NCBI GenBank assembly: GCA_031291445.1
Contig: JARLJA010000100.1
Span: 1-38,992, forward strand
Length of the DNA: 38,992 bases
Direction: 5' to 3'
Source of the DNA: Xanthobacteraceae bacterium
Lineage (GTDB): Bacteria > Pseudomonadota > Alphaproteobacteria > Rhizobiales > Xanthobacteraceae
Shown here: piece after piece, positions 9,901 through 17,282 of the stretch
Layout: every line of letters starts with the position of its first letter
How positions within the stretch are numbered: position 1 is the first letter of the stretch
Position numbers and translations under genes: made by a program
The notes under the pieces: generated by a model
The model's database searches: none
Seen by the model: the letters and a program-made list of their open reading frames with translations, nothing else
What the model was told of the DNA's origin: nothing

Positions 9901-10162
9901 CGACTCGGTCGCGGCGGCGCTGGAGGCCGGCCTCGTGCGCTCCCGCCCGGTGCTGATGACCGCGCTCGCCATGATCATCGGCATGCTGCCGATGTCGCTC
10001 GGTCTCGGTGACGGCGGCGAGCAGAACGCCCCGCTCGGCCGCGCCGTGATCGGCGGGCTGATCTTCGCGACCATCGCGACGCTGATGTTCGTGCCCGTCG
10101 TGTTCAGCGTGGTTCACCGAAAACACAAAGCCATCTCAACGGAGACATCCCATGCCGCCTGA
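6995..10162 (+). CDS. RND-family efflux transporter permease (AcrB/HAE1-like)
   Basis: A 1055-residue inner-membrane proton-driven export pump. It has the standard RND plan: a first membrane segment at about residues 11-32, a large periplasmic loop with porter subdomains (IATPFERSL, FFQPSADIRTANAQV), and a central block of membrane helices. A second periplasmic loop and a C-terminal helix block ending GMLPMSLGLGDGGEQNAPLGRAVIGGL follow. The proton-relay helix reads LAVGILVDEATVTIEN, so the usual Asp-Asp pair is Asp-Glu. The adaptor gene follows and overlaps by 11 bases. This pump-then-adaptor order is the reverse of acrAB. No outer-membrane channel gene is nearby, so it probably uses one encoded elsewhere. 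The substrate is unknown. Confidence 0.92.
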   Translation: MMALVRIALNRPYTFVVLALLILIIGPLAALRTPTDIFPEIRIPVIGVVWGYTGLPPDQMAGRIATPFERSLTTTVNDIEHIEANSYNGIAIIKVFFQPSADIRTANAQVTAISQTLLKQMPPGATPPLILNYNAATVPILQVALSGEGLTEQNLGDLAINTVRVPLVTVPGAAIPYPFGGKQRQIQIDLDPVALQAHGLSGQDVANTLAAQNLIVPVGTEKIGSFEYMIQLNNAPTKLEDIAALPIKSVGGAIVYLRDVAQVRDGNPPQTNIVHVDGTRSAMLQVLKNGAVSTLDIIAGIKETLVRMRDAWPEQLKISLLGDQSVFVRGAIMGVATEGVIAAALTSLMILLFLGSWRSTLIIATSIPLSVLGSIITLAALGETLNIMTLGGLALAVGILVDEATVTIENINWHLEQGKDVVTAIMDGAEQIVTPAFVSLLCICIVFVPMFFLSGIARYLFVPMAEAVIFAMIWSFILSRTLVPTMARYLLHPHEAGDHHAPSRNPLVRLQRGFEAGFECFRAGYRGQLILVLRHPGVFASVFLAFVAASFLLSPYLGRNFFPSVDTGQILMHVRAQVGTRVEETASQFAEIQKVVRRLIPADQLDAIVDNIGVPISGINMTYNNTGVIGSADGDIQIKLKEDHRPTADYVRLLREELPKSFPGMTFAFLPADIVSQILNFGAPAPIEVQVRGANQAANYVYAGEVLRRLRRIPGIADARIQQSPNNPTFNVDVDRTRAQYVRMTERDVTNSLVVNLAGSSQVAPTYWLSPDNGVSYPIVMQTPQSRLDSLGALEALPITAEGASSSQILGGIASITRTTSNAVVSEYNIQPMIQVFATTQGRDLGAVAAQVQRVIADTARNVPKGSTVTLLGQVKTMNSSFAGLLFGLLGAVVLIYLLIVVNFQSWSDPFVIITALPAALAGIVWMLFVTRTPLSVPALTGAIMCMGVATANSVLVVSFAREQLDKLGDSVAAALEAGLVRSRPVLMTALAMIIGMLPMSLGLGDGGEQNAPLGRAVIGGLIFATIATLMFVPVVFSVVHRKHKAISTETSHAA

Positions 10163-11366
10163 TCACTCCGCCTCCGCGTCGGACGATCGTCCCGCCAGCG
10201 GTCGCAAGCTGAGCGTTTTCGCGGGCCTTGCCGGCGCCGTGGTCATTGGCGTGGTGGTCACCGGCCTGGTGGCGCGGGAGAACAGCGATGCGCACCTGCG
10301 CGAGTGGACCGACACCCAGTCGATCCCGACCGTCGCGGTGGCGCCGCCGGGGCGCCAGGCCCTGGCGCCGGCGCTGATCCTGCCGGGACGGCTGGAAGCC
10401 TATTTCCGCGCCCCGATCTTCGCCCGCGTCAGCGGCTACGTGAAGGACTGGAAGGTCGACATCGGGACGGTGGTGAAGTCCGGCGACCTGCTGGCCGAGA
10501 TCGAGGCGCCCGACCTCGACCAGCAGCTGCTGCAGGCGCGCGCCGACCTGGTCAACGCCGAGGCGTCGGCGAAGCTCGCGGAAGCCACCCTCAGGCGTAG
10601 GCAGACGCTGCTGACCCAGAATTTCGCCTCGCAGCAGGACGTCGACGAGCGCACCGCCGACCTCGACAGCAAGAACGCGCTGGTGAAGGCCGGCCGCGCC
10701 AACGTCGACCGCCTCGACGTGCTGTCGGGCTACAAGCGCCTGACCGCCCCGTTCGACGGCATCGTCACCGCGCGCGATACCGACGTCGGCGCCCTCATCA
10801 ACGCCGGCAGCGCCGGCGCGCCGATGTTCGTGGTCTCGAGCACCAAGAAGCTGCGCGTCTACGTCAACGTGCCGCAGACCTACGCGCCCTTGGTCAAGGT
10901 CGGCACCCAGGCGATGATCTCGGTGCCGGAATATCCCGGCCGCGCCTTCGCGGCCACCGTGGAATCCTCGTCGCAGGCGATCGACGTGGCCTCCGGTACC
11001 ACGCGCATGCAGCTCGGCGTCGACAACGCCAAGGGCGAGCTGCTGCCGGGCAGCTACGCCAATGTCCGGCTCGAGATGTCCGGCGACGGCCAGCCGCTGC
11101 ACATTCCCGCCAGCGCGCTGATCTTCGACAAGGACGGCTTGCGGGTCGCGACCGTCGGCGCCGGCGACCGCGTCGTGTTCAAGAAGGTCACCATCGCCCG
11201 CGACCTCGGCCGCGAGATCGAGATCGCGACCGGCCTTGCCCCCGACGATCGCATCATCGTGACGCCGCCGGACGGGCTCGCCGACAACGACCAGGTCAGG
11301 ATCGTGAGCGGCAGCCCGCGCAAGCCGGCGTCGACGGCGTCGAATACCCAGGACGGCAAGGGCTGA
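10152..11366 (+). CDS. RND efflux periplasmic adaptor (membrane fusion protein)
   Basis: A 404-residue periplasmic adaptor that would connect the RND pump to an outer-membrane channel. A single N-terminal membrane anchor lies at about residues 22-41 (LAGAVVIGVVVTGLVA). The lipoyl-like half-motifs follow (ARVSGYVKDWKVDIGTVVKSGDLLAEIEAPDLDQQL and APFDGIVTARDTDVGALI). A coiled-coil hairpin sits between them (LLQARADLVNAEASAKLAEATLRR). A beta-barrel and membrane-proximal domain make up the C-terminal half. Its ATG overlaps the pump's stop by 11 bases, so translation of the two is coupled. Confidence 0.92.
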   Translation: MPPDHSASASDDRPASGRKLSVFAGLAGAVVIGVVVTGLVARENSDAHLREWTDTQSIPTVAVAPPGRQALAPALILPGRLEAYFRAPIFARVSGYVKDWKVDIGTVVKSGDLLAEIEAPDLDQQLLQARADLVNAEASAKLAEATLRRRQTLLTQNFASQQDVDERTADLDSKNALVKAGRANVDRLDVLSGYKRLTAPFDGIVTARDTDVGALINAGSAGAPMFVVSSTKKLRVYVNVPQTYAPLVKVGTQAMISVPEYPGRAFAATVESSSQAIDVASGTTRMQLGVDNAKGELLPGSYANVRLEMSGDGQPLHIPASALIFDKDGLRVATVGAGDRVVFKKVTIARDLGREIEIATGLAPDDRIIVTPPDGLADNDQVRIVSGSPRKPASTASNTQDGKG

Positions 11367-11450
11367 GGCCGGGCTGGTGAATTAAGCCGTTGTCATCCGG
11401 TCGTCTAACTCGAACCGCCGGCGGCAGGGTTCAGTCTTTGCAAGTTGACC

Positions 11451-11541
11451 CGTCATGCCCGCGCTTGTCGCGGGCATCCACGTCTTGGCGGCGAACCGGC
11501 GAAGCAAGACGTGGATGGCCGGGACAAGCCCGGCCATGACG
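11451..11541. repeat. Bradyrhizobium-type palindromic intergenic repeat
   Basis: Two arms of about 36 bases (11451-11486 and 11506-11541) form a large imperfect inverted repeat. It begins CGTCATGCCC and ends GGCCATGACG, and each arm contains its own smaller palindrome around CTTGTC or GACAAG. Repeats of this form (CGTCATGCCCG..TTGTC..GGGCATCCACGTCTT) are scattered between genes in Bradyrhizobium genomes. Here it separates two convergent transcription units and could act as a transcript-end hairpin. Confidence 0.75.
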
Positions 11542-11559
11542 AAGAAACACTGACGCCCC

Positions 11560-12879
11560 CTACCGCGCCCTGTCGAGAAAATCATCGATCAGCCCCGCCA
11601 GCTTCGGCTCGCCGACCTGCTTGAATTCGTAGCGCGCGCGTACCACCGGCTTGTCGAGACGCAGCCGCCGGCCGAGGTCGACCGGCGTGCCGGACACCAC
11701 GATATCGGCGTCGGCGGCAATCAGGGTGGCCTGCAGCTCGGCCAGTTGCTCCGCGCTGTAGCCGACCGCCGGCAGCACTCTGCCGATGTGCGGATACTGC
11801 TGGTACAGGTGGCGGAACGCGGGGCTCGCCTGGGGGCGCGGATCGACCAGGATCGCGCCCCTCGCCAGCGCGGCGACGTAGGCGGCGCCGTAGGGCATCC
11901 CGCCGTGGGTGATGGTCGGACCATCGTCGACCGCCACCACGCGGCGCCCCTTGAGCGGGACGTCCTCGTCGAGCGAGACCGGCGAGGCGGCCTGGACGAC
12001 GATCGCCGTGGGATTGACCTCGCGGACGAATCTGATCGCGGCGGCGATGTTCTCGGGCGGCGCGGCATCGACCTTGTTGACCACGATGACGTCGGCCATG
12101 CGCGCCACCGCCTCGCCGGGGTGATGCGTGGTGATGCAGAGCGGACGCAGGGCGTCGACCACGGTGATGGAAAGATCCGGCCGCACGAACGAGAAATCGT
12201 TGTTGCCGCCGTCCCAGACGATGATGTCGGCCTCCTGCTCCGCCGCGCGCAGCACCGCGGCGTAGTCGACCCCGGCGAACACCATGTTGCCGGCGGCGAT
12301 ATGCGGTTCGTATTCCTCGCGCTCCTCGATGGTGCAGTTCGCGGCGTCGAGGTCGGCCAGGGTCACGAAGCGCTGGACCCGTTCGCGGACGAGGTCGCCA
12401 TAGGGCATCGGATGGCGGACCACCGCGACGCGCCAGCCGTGCGTGCGCAGGTACCGCGCCAGCCAGCGGCTCACCGCCGACTTGCCGCAACCGGTCCGCA
12501 CCGCAGTCACCGCGATCACCTTCAGCTTCGACGCCAGCATCGTGCGGTTCGGACCCAGCAGGATGAAGTCGGCGCCCAGCGCGAGCACGCGCGAGGCGAG
12601 GTGCATGACGTGCTCGTGGGGAACGTCGCTGTAGGCGAACACCACCTGATCGACGGCATGGTGGCGGCACACCGTTTCGAGTTCGCTCTCGGCCACGATC
12701 CGGATGCCGTCCGGGTAGCGCGCGCCGGCGAGCTCGGGCGGATAGCGCCGCCCGTCGATGCCCGGGATCTGCGTTGCGGTGAAGGCGACGACCCGGACGG
12801 TCGGATCGTCACGATAGACCACATTGAAGTTGTGAAAGTCCCGTCCCGCTGCGCCCAGGATGACGATGTTCTTGACCAT
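11560..12879 (-). CDS. cyclic 2,3-diphosphoglycerate synthetase-like P-loop NTPase
   Basis: A 439-residue protein of the COG2403 type, related to the archaeal cyclic 2,3-diphosphoglycerate synthetase. The N-terminus is a Rossmann-like segment (MVKNIVILGAAGRDFHNFN). A P-loop follows in the middle (AVRTGCGKSAVSRWLARYL), then a nucleotide-binding region with VWDGGNNDFSF, IVVNKVD (a GTPase-like NKxD) and DDGPTITHGGMPYGA. Archaea make cyclic diphosphoglycerate as a thermoprotectant. Bacterial relatives are uncharacterised, so a different phosphotransfer or GTPase role is quite possible. ATG 12879 is chosen because the Rossmann strand starts at residue 3. It is convergent with the efflux genes and seems to be transcribed alone. 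Confidence 0.75.
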   Translation of the reverse strand: MVKNIVILGAAGRDFHNFNVVYRDDPTVRVVAFTATQIPGIDGRRYPPELAGARYPDGIRIVAESELETVCRHHAVDQVVFAYSDVPHEHVMHLASRVLALGADFILLGPNRTMLASKLKVIAVTAVRTGCGKSAVSRWLARYLRTHGWRVAVVRHPMPYGDLVRERVQRFVTLADLDAANCTIEEREEYEPHIAAGNMVFAGVDYAAVLRAAEQEADIIVWDGGNNDFSFVRPDLSITVVDALRPLCITTHHPGEAVARMADVIVVNKVDAAPPENIAAAIRFVREVNPTAIVVQAASPVSLDEDVPLKGRRVVAVDDGPTITHGGMPYGAAYVAALARGAILVDPRPQASPAFRHLYQQYPHIGRVLPAVGYSAEQLAELQATLIAADADIVVSGTPVDLGRRLRLDKPVVRARYEFKQVGEPKLAGLIDDFLDRAR

Positions 12880-13368
12880 GTTTTCAAACGCCTCGTTGCC
12901 CCGCCGGAAGCATGGTCCGATTGCGGTGCGGCCGTCAAATCGCGGCGATCGGGCACGCGCAAAAACTACGGCGGCGGTTTGGCTCGGGGCGACCGCTGGC
13001 GGATGGGCGGCGTGGCGGCCCAACGACCCGAAATGACTCGAGAGCTCCACGAGAGCAGTGACCAGGAGACGTTTCACAAGGCGATCGAGAGGGCTTCGCT
13101 GGAGCCCGGCCATGCCGCGGAAAGCCCGGCGCATGCGCCCACTATGGAAGGGCCTCGAGCTCGGCGCGATTGGCCGGCGTCGCCCTTGGACTGGAAGACG
13201 ACGATGCCTACGCGCGCGCGGCGGCGGGATATGGTTCGCCCGCGGAGTGGGATCCCGGACAAGCCGGTTCTGGTGATCGACATGTCGGCCGACGACTCGC
13301 AGGAGTCTACGGACAGATGATGCTCGACGCGACCACGCCGGTCGACGGCAAATCGCCGCCGGTCGATC
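12880..13368. other. intergenic region with no recognisable gene
   Basis: 489 bases lie between the minus-strand diphosphoglycerate-synthetase-like gene and the end of the minus-strand radical SAM gene. Short open frames exist on both strands, but none has a recognisable protein family or a convincing ribosome-binding site. The part adjacent to 12879 must contain the promoter of that gene. No clear operator or terminator was identified. Confidence 0.5.
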
Positions 13369-15156
13369 TCACGCCACGGAGCGCTGCTGCTGCCCCGCGG
13401 TCAGCTTCGCCACCTTGTTGATGTGCGCGATGGCGGCGACCGAGCCGTCGGTCTTGTTCAGCAGATCGAGGTCGGCGTCGTCCTCGCCGGGCGTCATCGC
13501 CTGGTCCATGTAGGCGTAGCGCTGCGGATCGCGTTCGACCTTCGCCTTCAGGATGATCAGTTTGCCCAGCGCCGACAGGATCGCGACGGTCTTGCCGACG
13601 GTTTCGATGGCGAAGCGCGGCCAGAACAGCAGCGGGTTTTCCCGGGGCAGGCCGGGCCGTCGTTCGGAAGGATGCCGCAGCCGCAGAATCCCGCTCTGCA
13701 GCGGGTGGACGTTCTCGACCTTCAGCGTGGTCGAGAAGTTGAGGAGGATCGTGACCAGGCTGCCGAGCCTGATCGAGGTGGTCGCGGCGCGGCGCATCAG
13801 GGTCTCGAGGTGCTCGGGCGTGTAGTACTGCTCCCAGGCCTCGCGATAGATGCCTTCCCACTCCTGCTGCGTCATCCGGTCATGGGCGGTGCAGACGTGT
13901 TCGACGTCGTAGAGGTTGAGGTCCGGATTCATGGCGACGCCGTTCTTCCAGAGCTTCTGGTGATCCTCGGAGCCGGGCAGCGGCGTGAGGACGAAGAACT
14001 CGACGACGTCGATCGGCAGCTCGCGCTTCATGATCTCGATGTCGCGGCGGATCGAGGCCGGGGTGTCGGCGGGGAAGCCGAGAATGTAGCCGGCCAGCGT
14101 CATGATGCCCTGGGCCTTCCAGGCCAGCAGCATCTTGCGATATTCGGTGATCTTGTTCTGCTTCTTCTTGGCGGCGGCGAGATTGTCCGGATTGATGTTC
14201 TCCAGGCCGATGAACACCCGCGTGACGCCGGCGCGCTTCGACTTCTCGACGAAGTTCGGCAGCTTGTGGCACAGCGTGTCGACCTGGATCATCAGGCCCA
14301 GCGGAATGCCGTCGACCTCGCGCAGCCTGATCAGGCGATCGAGGATCGCCTCCCAGTCCTTGTTGCGGGCGAAGTTGTCGTCGGTGATGAAGTATTTGTG
14401 GACCCCCTGGGCCCAGTTGGTCCGCACCAGCGCCTCGATGTCGTCGGGCGAGCGGTAGCGCGACTTACGCCCCTGCACGTTGATGATGGTGCAGAACGAG
14501 CACTGGTAGGGACAGCCGCGGCCGGCGTCGAAACTCGACGACAGGCCGAGGGTGTAGCGGACGTTTTCCACCGGCAGGAACGGCACCGGAGTGCCCTCGA
14601 TGCCCGGCAGGTCCGCCATGAAGTTGTAGACCGGCTGCAGCCGGTTGGCGGCGGCGTCCTGCAGCAGGGCGTCGAGCCGTCCCTCGGCCTCGCCGGCGAA
14701 CATGGAGATGCCCAGCTCGCGGCAGGCGTCGAGGTCCACCGCCTTGCCGTCGAGCATCGACAGGCAGCCCGAGACGTGGAAGCCGCCGATCACCACCTGG
14801 ATGCCGGCCGCGCGCAGCGGCCGCGCCAGATCGAGCGCGCGGGGATACTGGTTCGACTGCACGCCCACCAGCGCGACCATGCCGAAATTGCCGTGGTCGG
14901 CGAACCGCCGGATCAGCTTCGGAATGTCGATCCGCCGCGAGAATTCGTCGAGCGCCTCCATGTCGATCTCGACATCGGGGCCGAGTGCCCGGCGCCCGAT
15001 GGAATCGAGCGCGATGCCGTAGATGCTGGCCAGCGAATTGGAGGGGATGATCGCGCGCCACCAGCGAATGACGTAGCCGTCGTCGCCGTAATGCGACGGC
15101 TTGATCAGGATGAGCTGGAACCGGCGCTTCGCTGACGGTGCTGGGGCATTTGGCAT
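13369..15156 (-). CDS. B12-binding-domain radical SAM protein
   Basis: A 595-residue iron-sulfur enzyme of the cobalamin-dependent radical SAM type (BchE/P-methylase-like architecture). The first 200 residues resemble a B12-binding Rossmann domain (QLILIKPSHYGDDGY, VALVGVQSNQYP, VVIGGFHVSG). The radical SAM core follows with C215-x3-C219-x2-C222 in GRGCPYQCSFC, then YFITDDNFARNKDW and GLENINPDNLAAAKKKQNK. A further 150 residues of unknown fold end the protein. The reaction is unknown; methyl transfer or ring formation are typical for the class. ATG 15156 was chosen, since the frame stays open for 75 more codons upstream without family-like sequence. It is divergent from queE, but no link to queuosine is evident. 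Confidence 0.85.
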   Translation of the reverse strand: MPNAPAPSAKRRFQLILIKPSHYGDDGYVIRWWRAIIPSNSLASIYGIALDSIGRRALGPDVEIDMEALDEFSRRIDIPKLIRRFADHGNFGMVALVGVQSNQYPRALDLARPLRAAGIQVVIGGFHVSGCLSMLDGKAVDLDACRELGISMFAGEAEGRLDALLQDAAANRLQPVYNFMADLPGIEGTPVPFLPVENVRYTLGLSSSFDAGRGCPYQCSFCTIINVQGRKSRYRSPDDIEALVRTNWAQGVHKYFITDDNFARNKDWEAILDRLIRLREVDGIPLGLMIQVDTLCHKLPNFVEKSKRAGVTRVFIGLENINPDNLAAAKKKQNKITEYRKMLLAWKAQGIMTLAGYILGFPADTPASIRRDIEIMKRELPIDVVEFFVLTPLPGSEDHQKLWKNGVAMNPDLNLYDVEHVCTAHDRMTQQEWEGIYREAWEQYYTPEHLETLMRRAATTSIRLGSLVTILLNFSTTLKVENVHPLQSGILRLRHPSERRPGLPRENPLLFWPRFAIETVGKTVAILSALGKLIILKAKVERDPQRYAYMDQAMTPGEDDADLDLLNKTDGSVAAIAHINKVAKLTAGQQQRSVA

Positions 15157-15373
15157 TACATACTCTCGATCATCCGAACTTTCCCGTAGCAGTTTTTCGG
15201 CTCCGACGTGGAAAAACTTGCGAGGACCGCCCATGCTTGGCCGGCGCGCGACCCGCACAGGTGCGTTGTTCCGTCGCGCGGATGGTGCTATCGGCATGGC
15301 GAGACCGCCGGCTTTGCCCCGCGCAGGCCGGCAACCCCAAGAAAATACAGCGGAATTTTGGGCCGTGTCGGGC

Positions 15374-16009
15374 ATGACCACTTATGCCGTGAAGGAGATC
15401 TTCCTGACCCTGCAGGGGGAAGGCGCGCATAGCGGCCGGCCCGCGGTGTTCTGCCGTTTTGCCGGCTGCAATCTGTGGTCCGGCCGCGAGCGCGACCGGA
15501 ACTCGGCGGTGTGCACGTTCTGCGACACCGATTTCGTCGGCACCGACGGCAGCGATGGCGGCCGCTACGCCAGCGCCGAGGAGCTTGCCGCCGCGATCGA
15601 GCGGCAATGGATCGGCGGCCCGGCCCACCGCTTCTGCGTGCTGACCGGCGGCGAGCCGCTGCTCCAGGTCGACGCCGAGCTGACCGCGGCGCTGCATGGA
15701 CGCGGCTTTCAGATCGCGGTCGAGACCAACGGCACCATCGCGGTGCCGCCCGGGATCGACTGGGTCTGCGTCAGCCCGAAATCCACCAGCGAACTGGTGG
15801 TGCGCCGGGGCGACGAACTCAAGCTGGTGTTTCCCCAGGCCGACGCGCCGCCCGAGAGATTCGCCGCTCTCGCCTTCGACCGCTTCCTGCTGCAGCCCAT
15901 GGACGGACCCGACGCCGCCGCCAACACCGCGCGCGCGATCCGCTATTGTCTCGCGCATCCGCAGTGGAACCTCAGCGTTCAGACCCACAAGCACATCGGA
16001 ATCCGATGA
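15374..16009 (+). CDS. queE: 7-carboxy-7-deazaguanine synthase
   Basis: A 211-residue radical SAM enzyme that converts 6-carboxy-tetrahydropterin to 7-carboxy-7-deazaguanine on the way to preQ0 and queuosine. The cluster motif is C32-x14-C47-x2-C50, the expanded spacing specific to many QueE proteins. The N-terminal YAVKEIFLTLQGEGAHSGRPAVFCRF block and LTGGEPLLQ (SAM-binding GGEP) also fit. The protein ends LSVQTHKHIGIR, a signature of the family. ATG 15374 opens immediately before the YAVKEIF block. It overlaps queD by four bases (ATGA), so the pair is co-translated. Confidence 0.95.
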   Translation: MTTYAVKEIFLTLQGEGAHSGRPAVFCRFAGCNLWSGRERDRNSAVCTFCDTDFVGTDGSDGGRYASAEELAAAIERQWIGGPAHRFCVLTGGEPLLQVDAELTAALHGRGFQIAVETNGTIAVPPGIDWVCVSPKSTSELVVRRGDELKLVFPQADAPPERFAALAFDRFLLQPMDGPDAAANTARAIRYCLAHPQWNLSVQTHKHIGIR

Positions 16010-16362
16010 AGATCTCCCAAGCCTTCCGCTTCGAGGCCGCCCACCGGCTGCCCCATGTTCCGCCGACGCATCGCTGCCACCGGCTGCACGGCCATTCCTA
16101 CCGCGTCGAGCTCATCGTCGACGGGCCGGTCGATCCGCGCAGCGGCTTCGTGGTCGACTTCTTCGATCTGGAGGCGGCCTTCGGGCCGCTGCTGACGATG
16201 CTCGACCACCAGTGCCTGAACGAGGTCGCGGGCCTGGAAAATCCCACGGCCGAAAACATCGCGGTGTGGATCTGGGATCGCATCAAGCCCGGTCTGGGCG
16301 GTCTGTCGGCGGTCAGGGTCTATGAGACCGCGGACTGCTGGGCCGAGTACGACGGGCGGTAA
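16006..16362 (+). CDS. queD: 6-carboxy-5,6,7,8-tetrahydropterin synthase
   Basis: A 118-residue enzyme of the 6-pyruvoyl-tetrahydropterin synthase family that makes the QueE substrate from 7,8-dihydroneopterin triphosphate. Zinc-ligand and catalytic features are H13 (FEAAHRL), C24 and the H28-x-H30 pair in CHRLHGHSY. The later motifs DHQCLNE and PTAENIAVWIW supply the remaining catalytic and substrate-binding residues. The length is normal for a bacterial QueD. Its start codon overlaps the queE stop. queC and other deazaguanine genes are not in the window. Confidence 0.95.
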   Translation: MKISQAFRFEAAHRLPHVPPTHRCHRLHGHSYRVELIVDGPVDPRSGFVVDFFDLEAAFGPLLTMLDHQCLNEVAGLENPTAENIAVWIWDRIKPGLGGLSAVRVYETADCWAEYDGR

Positions 16363-16409
16363 CGGGCGGCGCGACCACGTCGCCGAGATCGCCCTCATCG
16401 CCCATTGTC

Positions 16410-16440
16410 TACGGACTATGTGGATATACGGACTATGTGG
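16410..16440. repeat. two tandem copies of a 14-base sequence with 17-base period
   Basis: TACGGACTATGTGG occurs at 16410-16423 and again at 16427-16440, separated by ATA. It lies in the 156-base gap between the convergent queD and luxI genes. No function is evident. Confidence 0.7.
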
Positions 16441-16518
16441 AGCGCGCTCGTTCCGGCTGCCGCGAGGCCCTCGCCCGGATCGACCGCGGCGCCGCGGCAG
16501 CGCATAAGCGACGCCGGC

Positions 16519-17133
16519 CTATGACGTCGAAGCGCGGCCGCGCAGCGAGGTCTCCAGCACGCTCTCGGAGCGGCCGGCGCTGCGGCGCACCCGCGCCAGG
16601 CTGTCCTCGTTCATCTCGATCAGCACCGCGGTCTGCGCCTCGCCGTCGATGTCCTGCGGCAGGCCGAGCGGCCGGACCGTCATGCCGAGGTTCTGGATCA
16701 CGGGGATGCGCAGCGTCCGCATCAGCGCCATGGTTCCGGACAGGCCCTCGCCGAGGCCGTATTCCAGGAGCCCGAGGAAGAGCTCGCAATAGGTGTGGCT
16801 GTGGCGGGCATGGGCCGCGAGCGCGAAGCGCGTCAGCTCCATGATGTCGGAGCGCTGCGGGATCGGGCCGTCGACCATGTGGGCGAAGGTCTCGCTCATG
16901 AGATGCGGCTTGAGCGTCGGATAGAGCCGCATGCCGCCGATCACCGCATCGTGTGCGTCCAGCGAGACCAGGTAGACCGCGTCCTCGGTGTCGTACTGGT
17001 CCATCTCGTAGGCGCCGCGGTCGAAATCCTTCCAGCCGCGTTCGGTGACGAAGACGTCGCGCCGCATCCGGAACTGCTGGTCGAGCGTGCGGCGAAAGCG
17101 GTCACGGTTGGACCGGTCGATCACCCTGATCAT
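16519..17133 (-). CDS. acyl/aryl-homoserine-lactone synthase (LuxI family)
   Basis: A 204-residue enzyme that makes an N-acyl-homoserine-lactone quorum signal from S-adenosylmethionine and an acyl donor. The invariant LuxI positions are all present: R24/R25 and F28 in RRDVFVTERGW, W34, D45, D48, R69 in GGMRLYPT, E99 and R102 in MELTRFAL. The bradyrhizobial relatives BjaI, BraI and RpaI use acyl- or aryl-CoA donors, so this one may too, but the sequence alone does not fix the acyl group. A LuxR gene lies 149 bases upstream on the same strand. A lux-box-like palindrome is in the gap, as expected for positive feedback. Confidence 0.93.
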   Translation of the reverse strand: MIRVIDRSNRDRFRRTLDQQFRMRRDVFVTERGWKDFDRGAYEMDQYDTEDAVYLVSLDAHDAVIGGMRLYPTLKPHLMSETFAHMVDGPIPQRSDIMELTRFALAAHARHSHTYCELFLGLLEYGLGEGLSGTMALMRTLRIPVIQNLGMTVRPLGLPQDIDGEAQTAVLIEMNEDSLARVRRSAGRSESVLETSLRGRASTS

Positions 17134-17239
17134 GGCAAGGCCCCCTGCTGCCGCGGCAAGCCTGGTTCGGGACTTCGAGCTTCAAAAAGCGGGCACCAGC
17201 ATCCGCCGATTCAGGCCTCCGTCGATTCCAAGAAATCGC

Positions 17240-17259
17240 CCTTGACAGGCCGGTCAGGG
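17240..17259. promoter_or_regulatory. lux-box-like palindrome upstream of luxI
   Basis: A 20-base imperfect palindrome centred at 17249/17250, with arms CC-TGAC and GTCA-GG around a GGCC core. The sequence is CCTTGACAGGCCGGTCAGGG on the plus strand. It lies 107 bases upstream of the luxI start codon and just after the luxR stop, a normal place for a LuxR-signal complex to bind. The assignment rests on symmetry, length and position. Confidence 0.55.
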
Positions 17260-17282
17260 ATCGCCGTCCGCCGAACGATGCG

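Noticed and set aside
11746-13320. Plus-strand open frame opposite the diphosphoglycerate-synthetase-like gene
   Set aside because: Its composition is typical of antisense reading of high-GC coding DNA and no domain is recognisable.
12880-13368. Degraded gene in the gap before the radical SAM gene
   Set aside because: Short frames on both strands were read, but none resembles a known protein or the neighbours, so no pseudogene can be claimed.
15157-15381. Longer N-terminus for the radical SAM protein
   Set aside because: The extra 75 codons have no family-like sequence and would overlap the queE start region on the other strand, so ATG 15156 is preferred.
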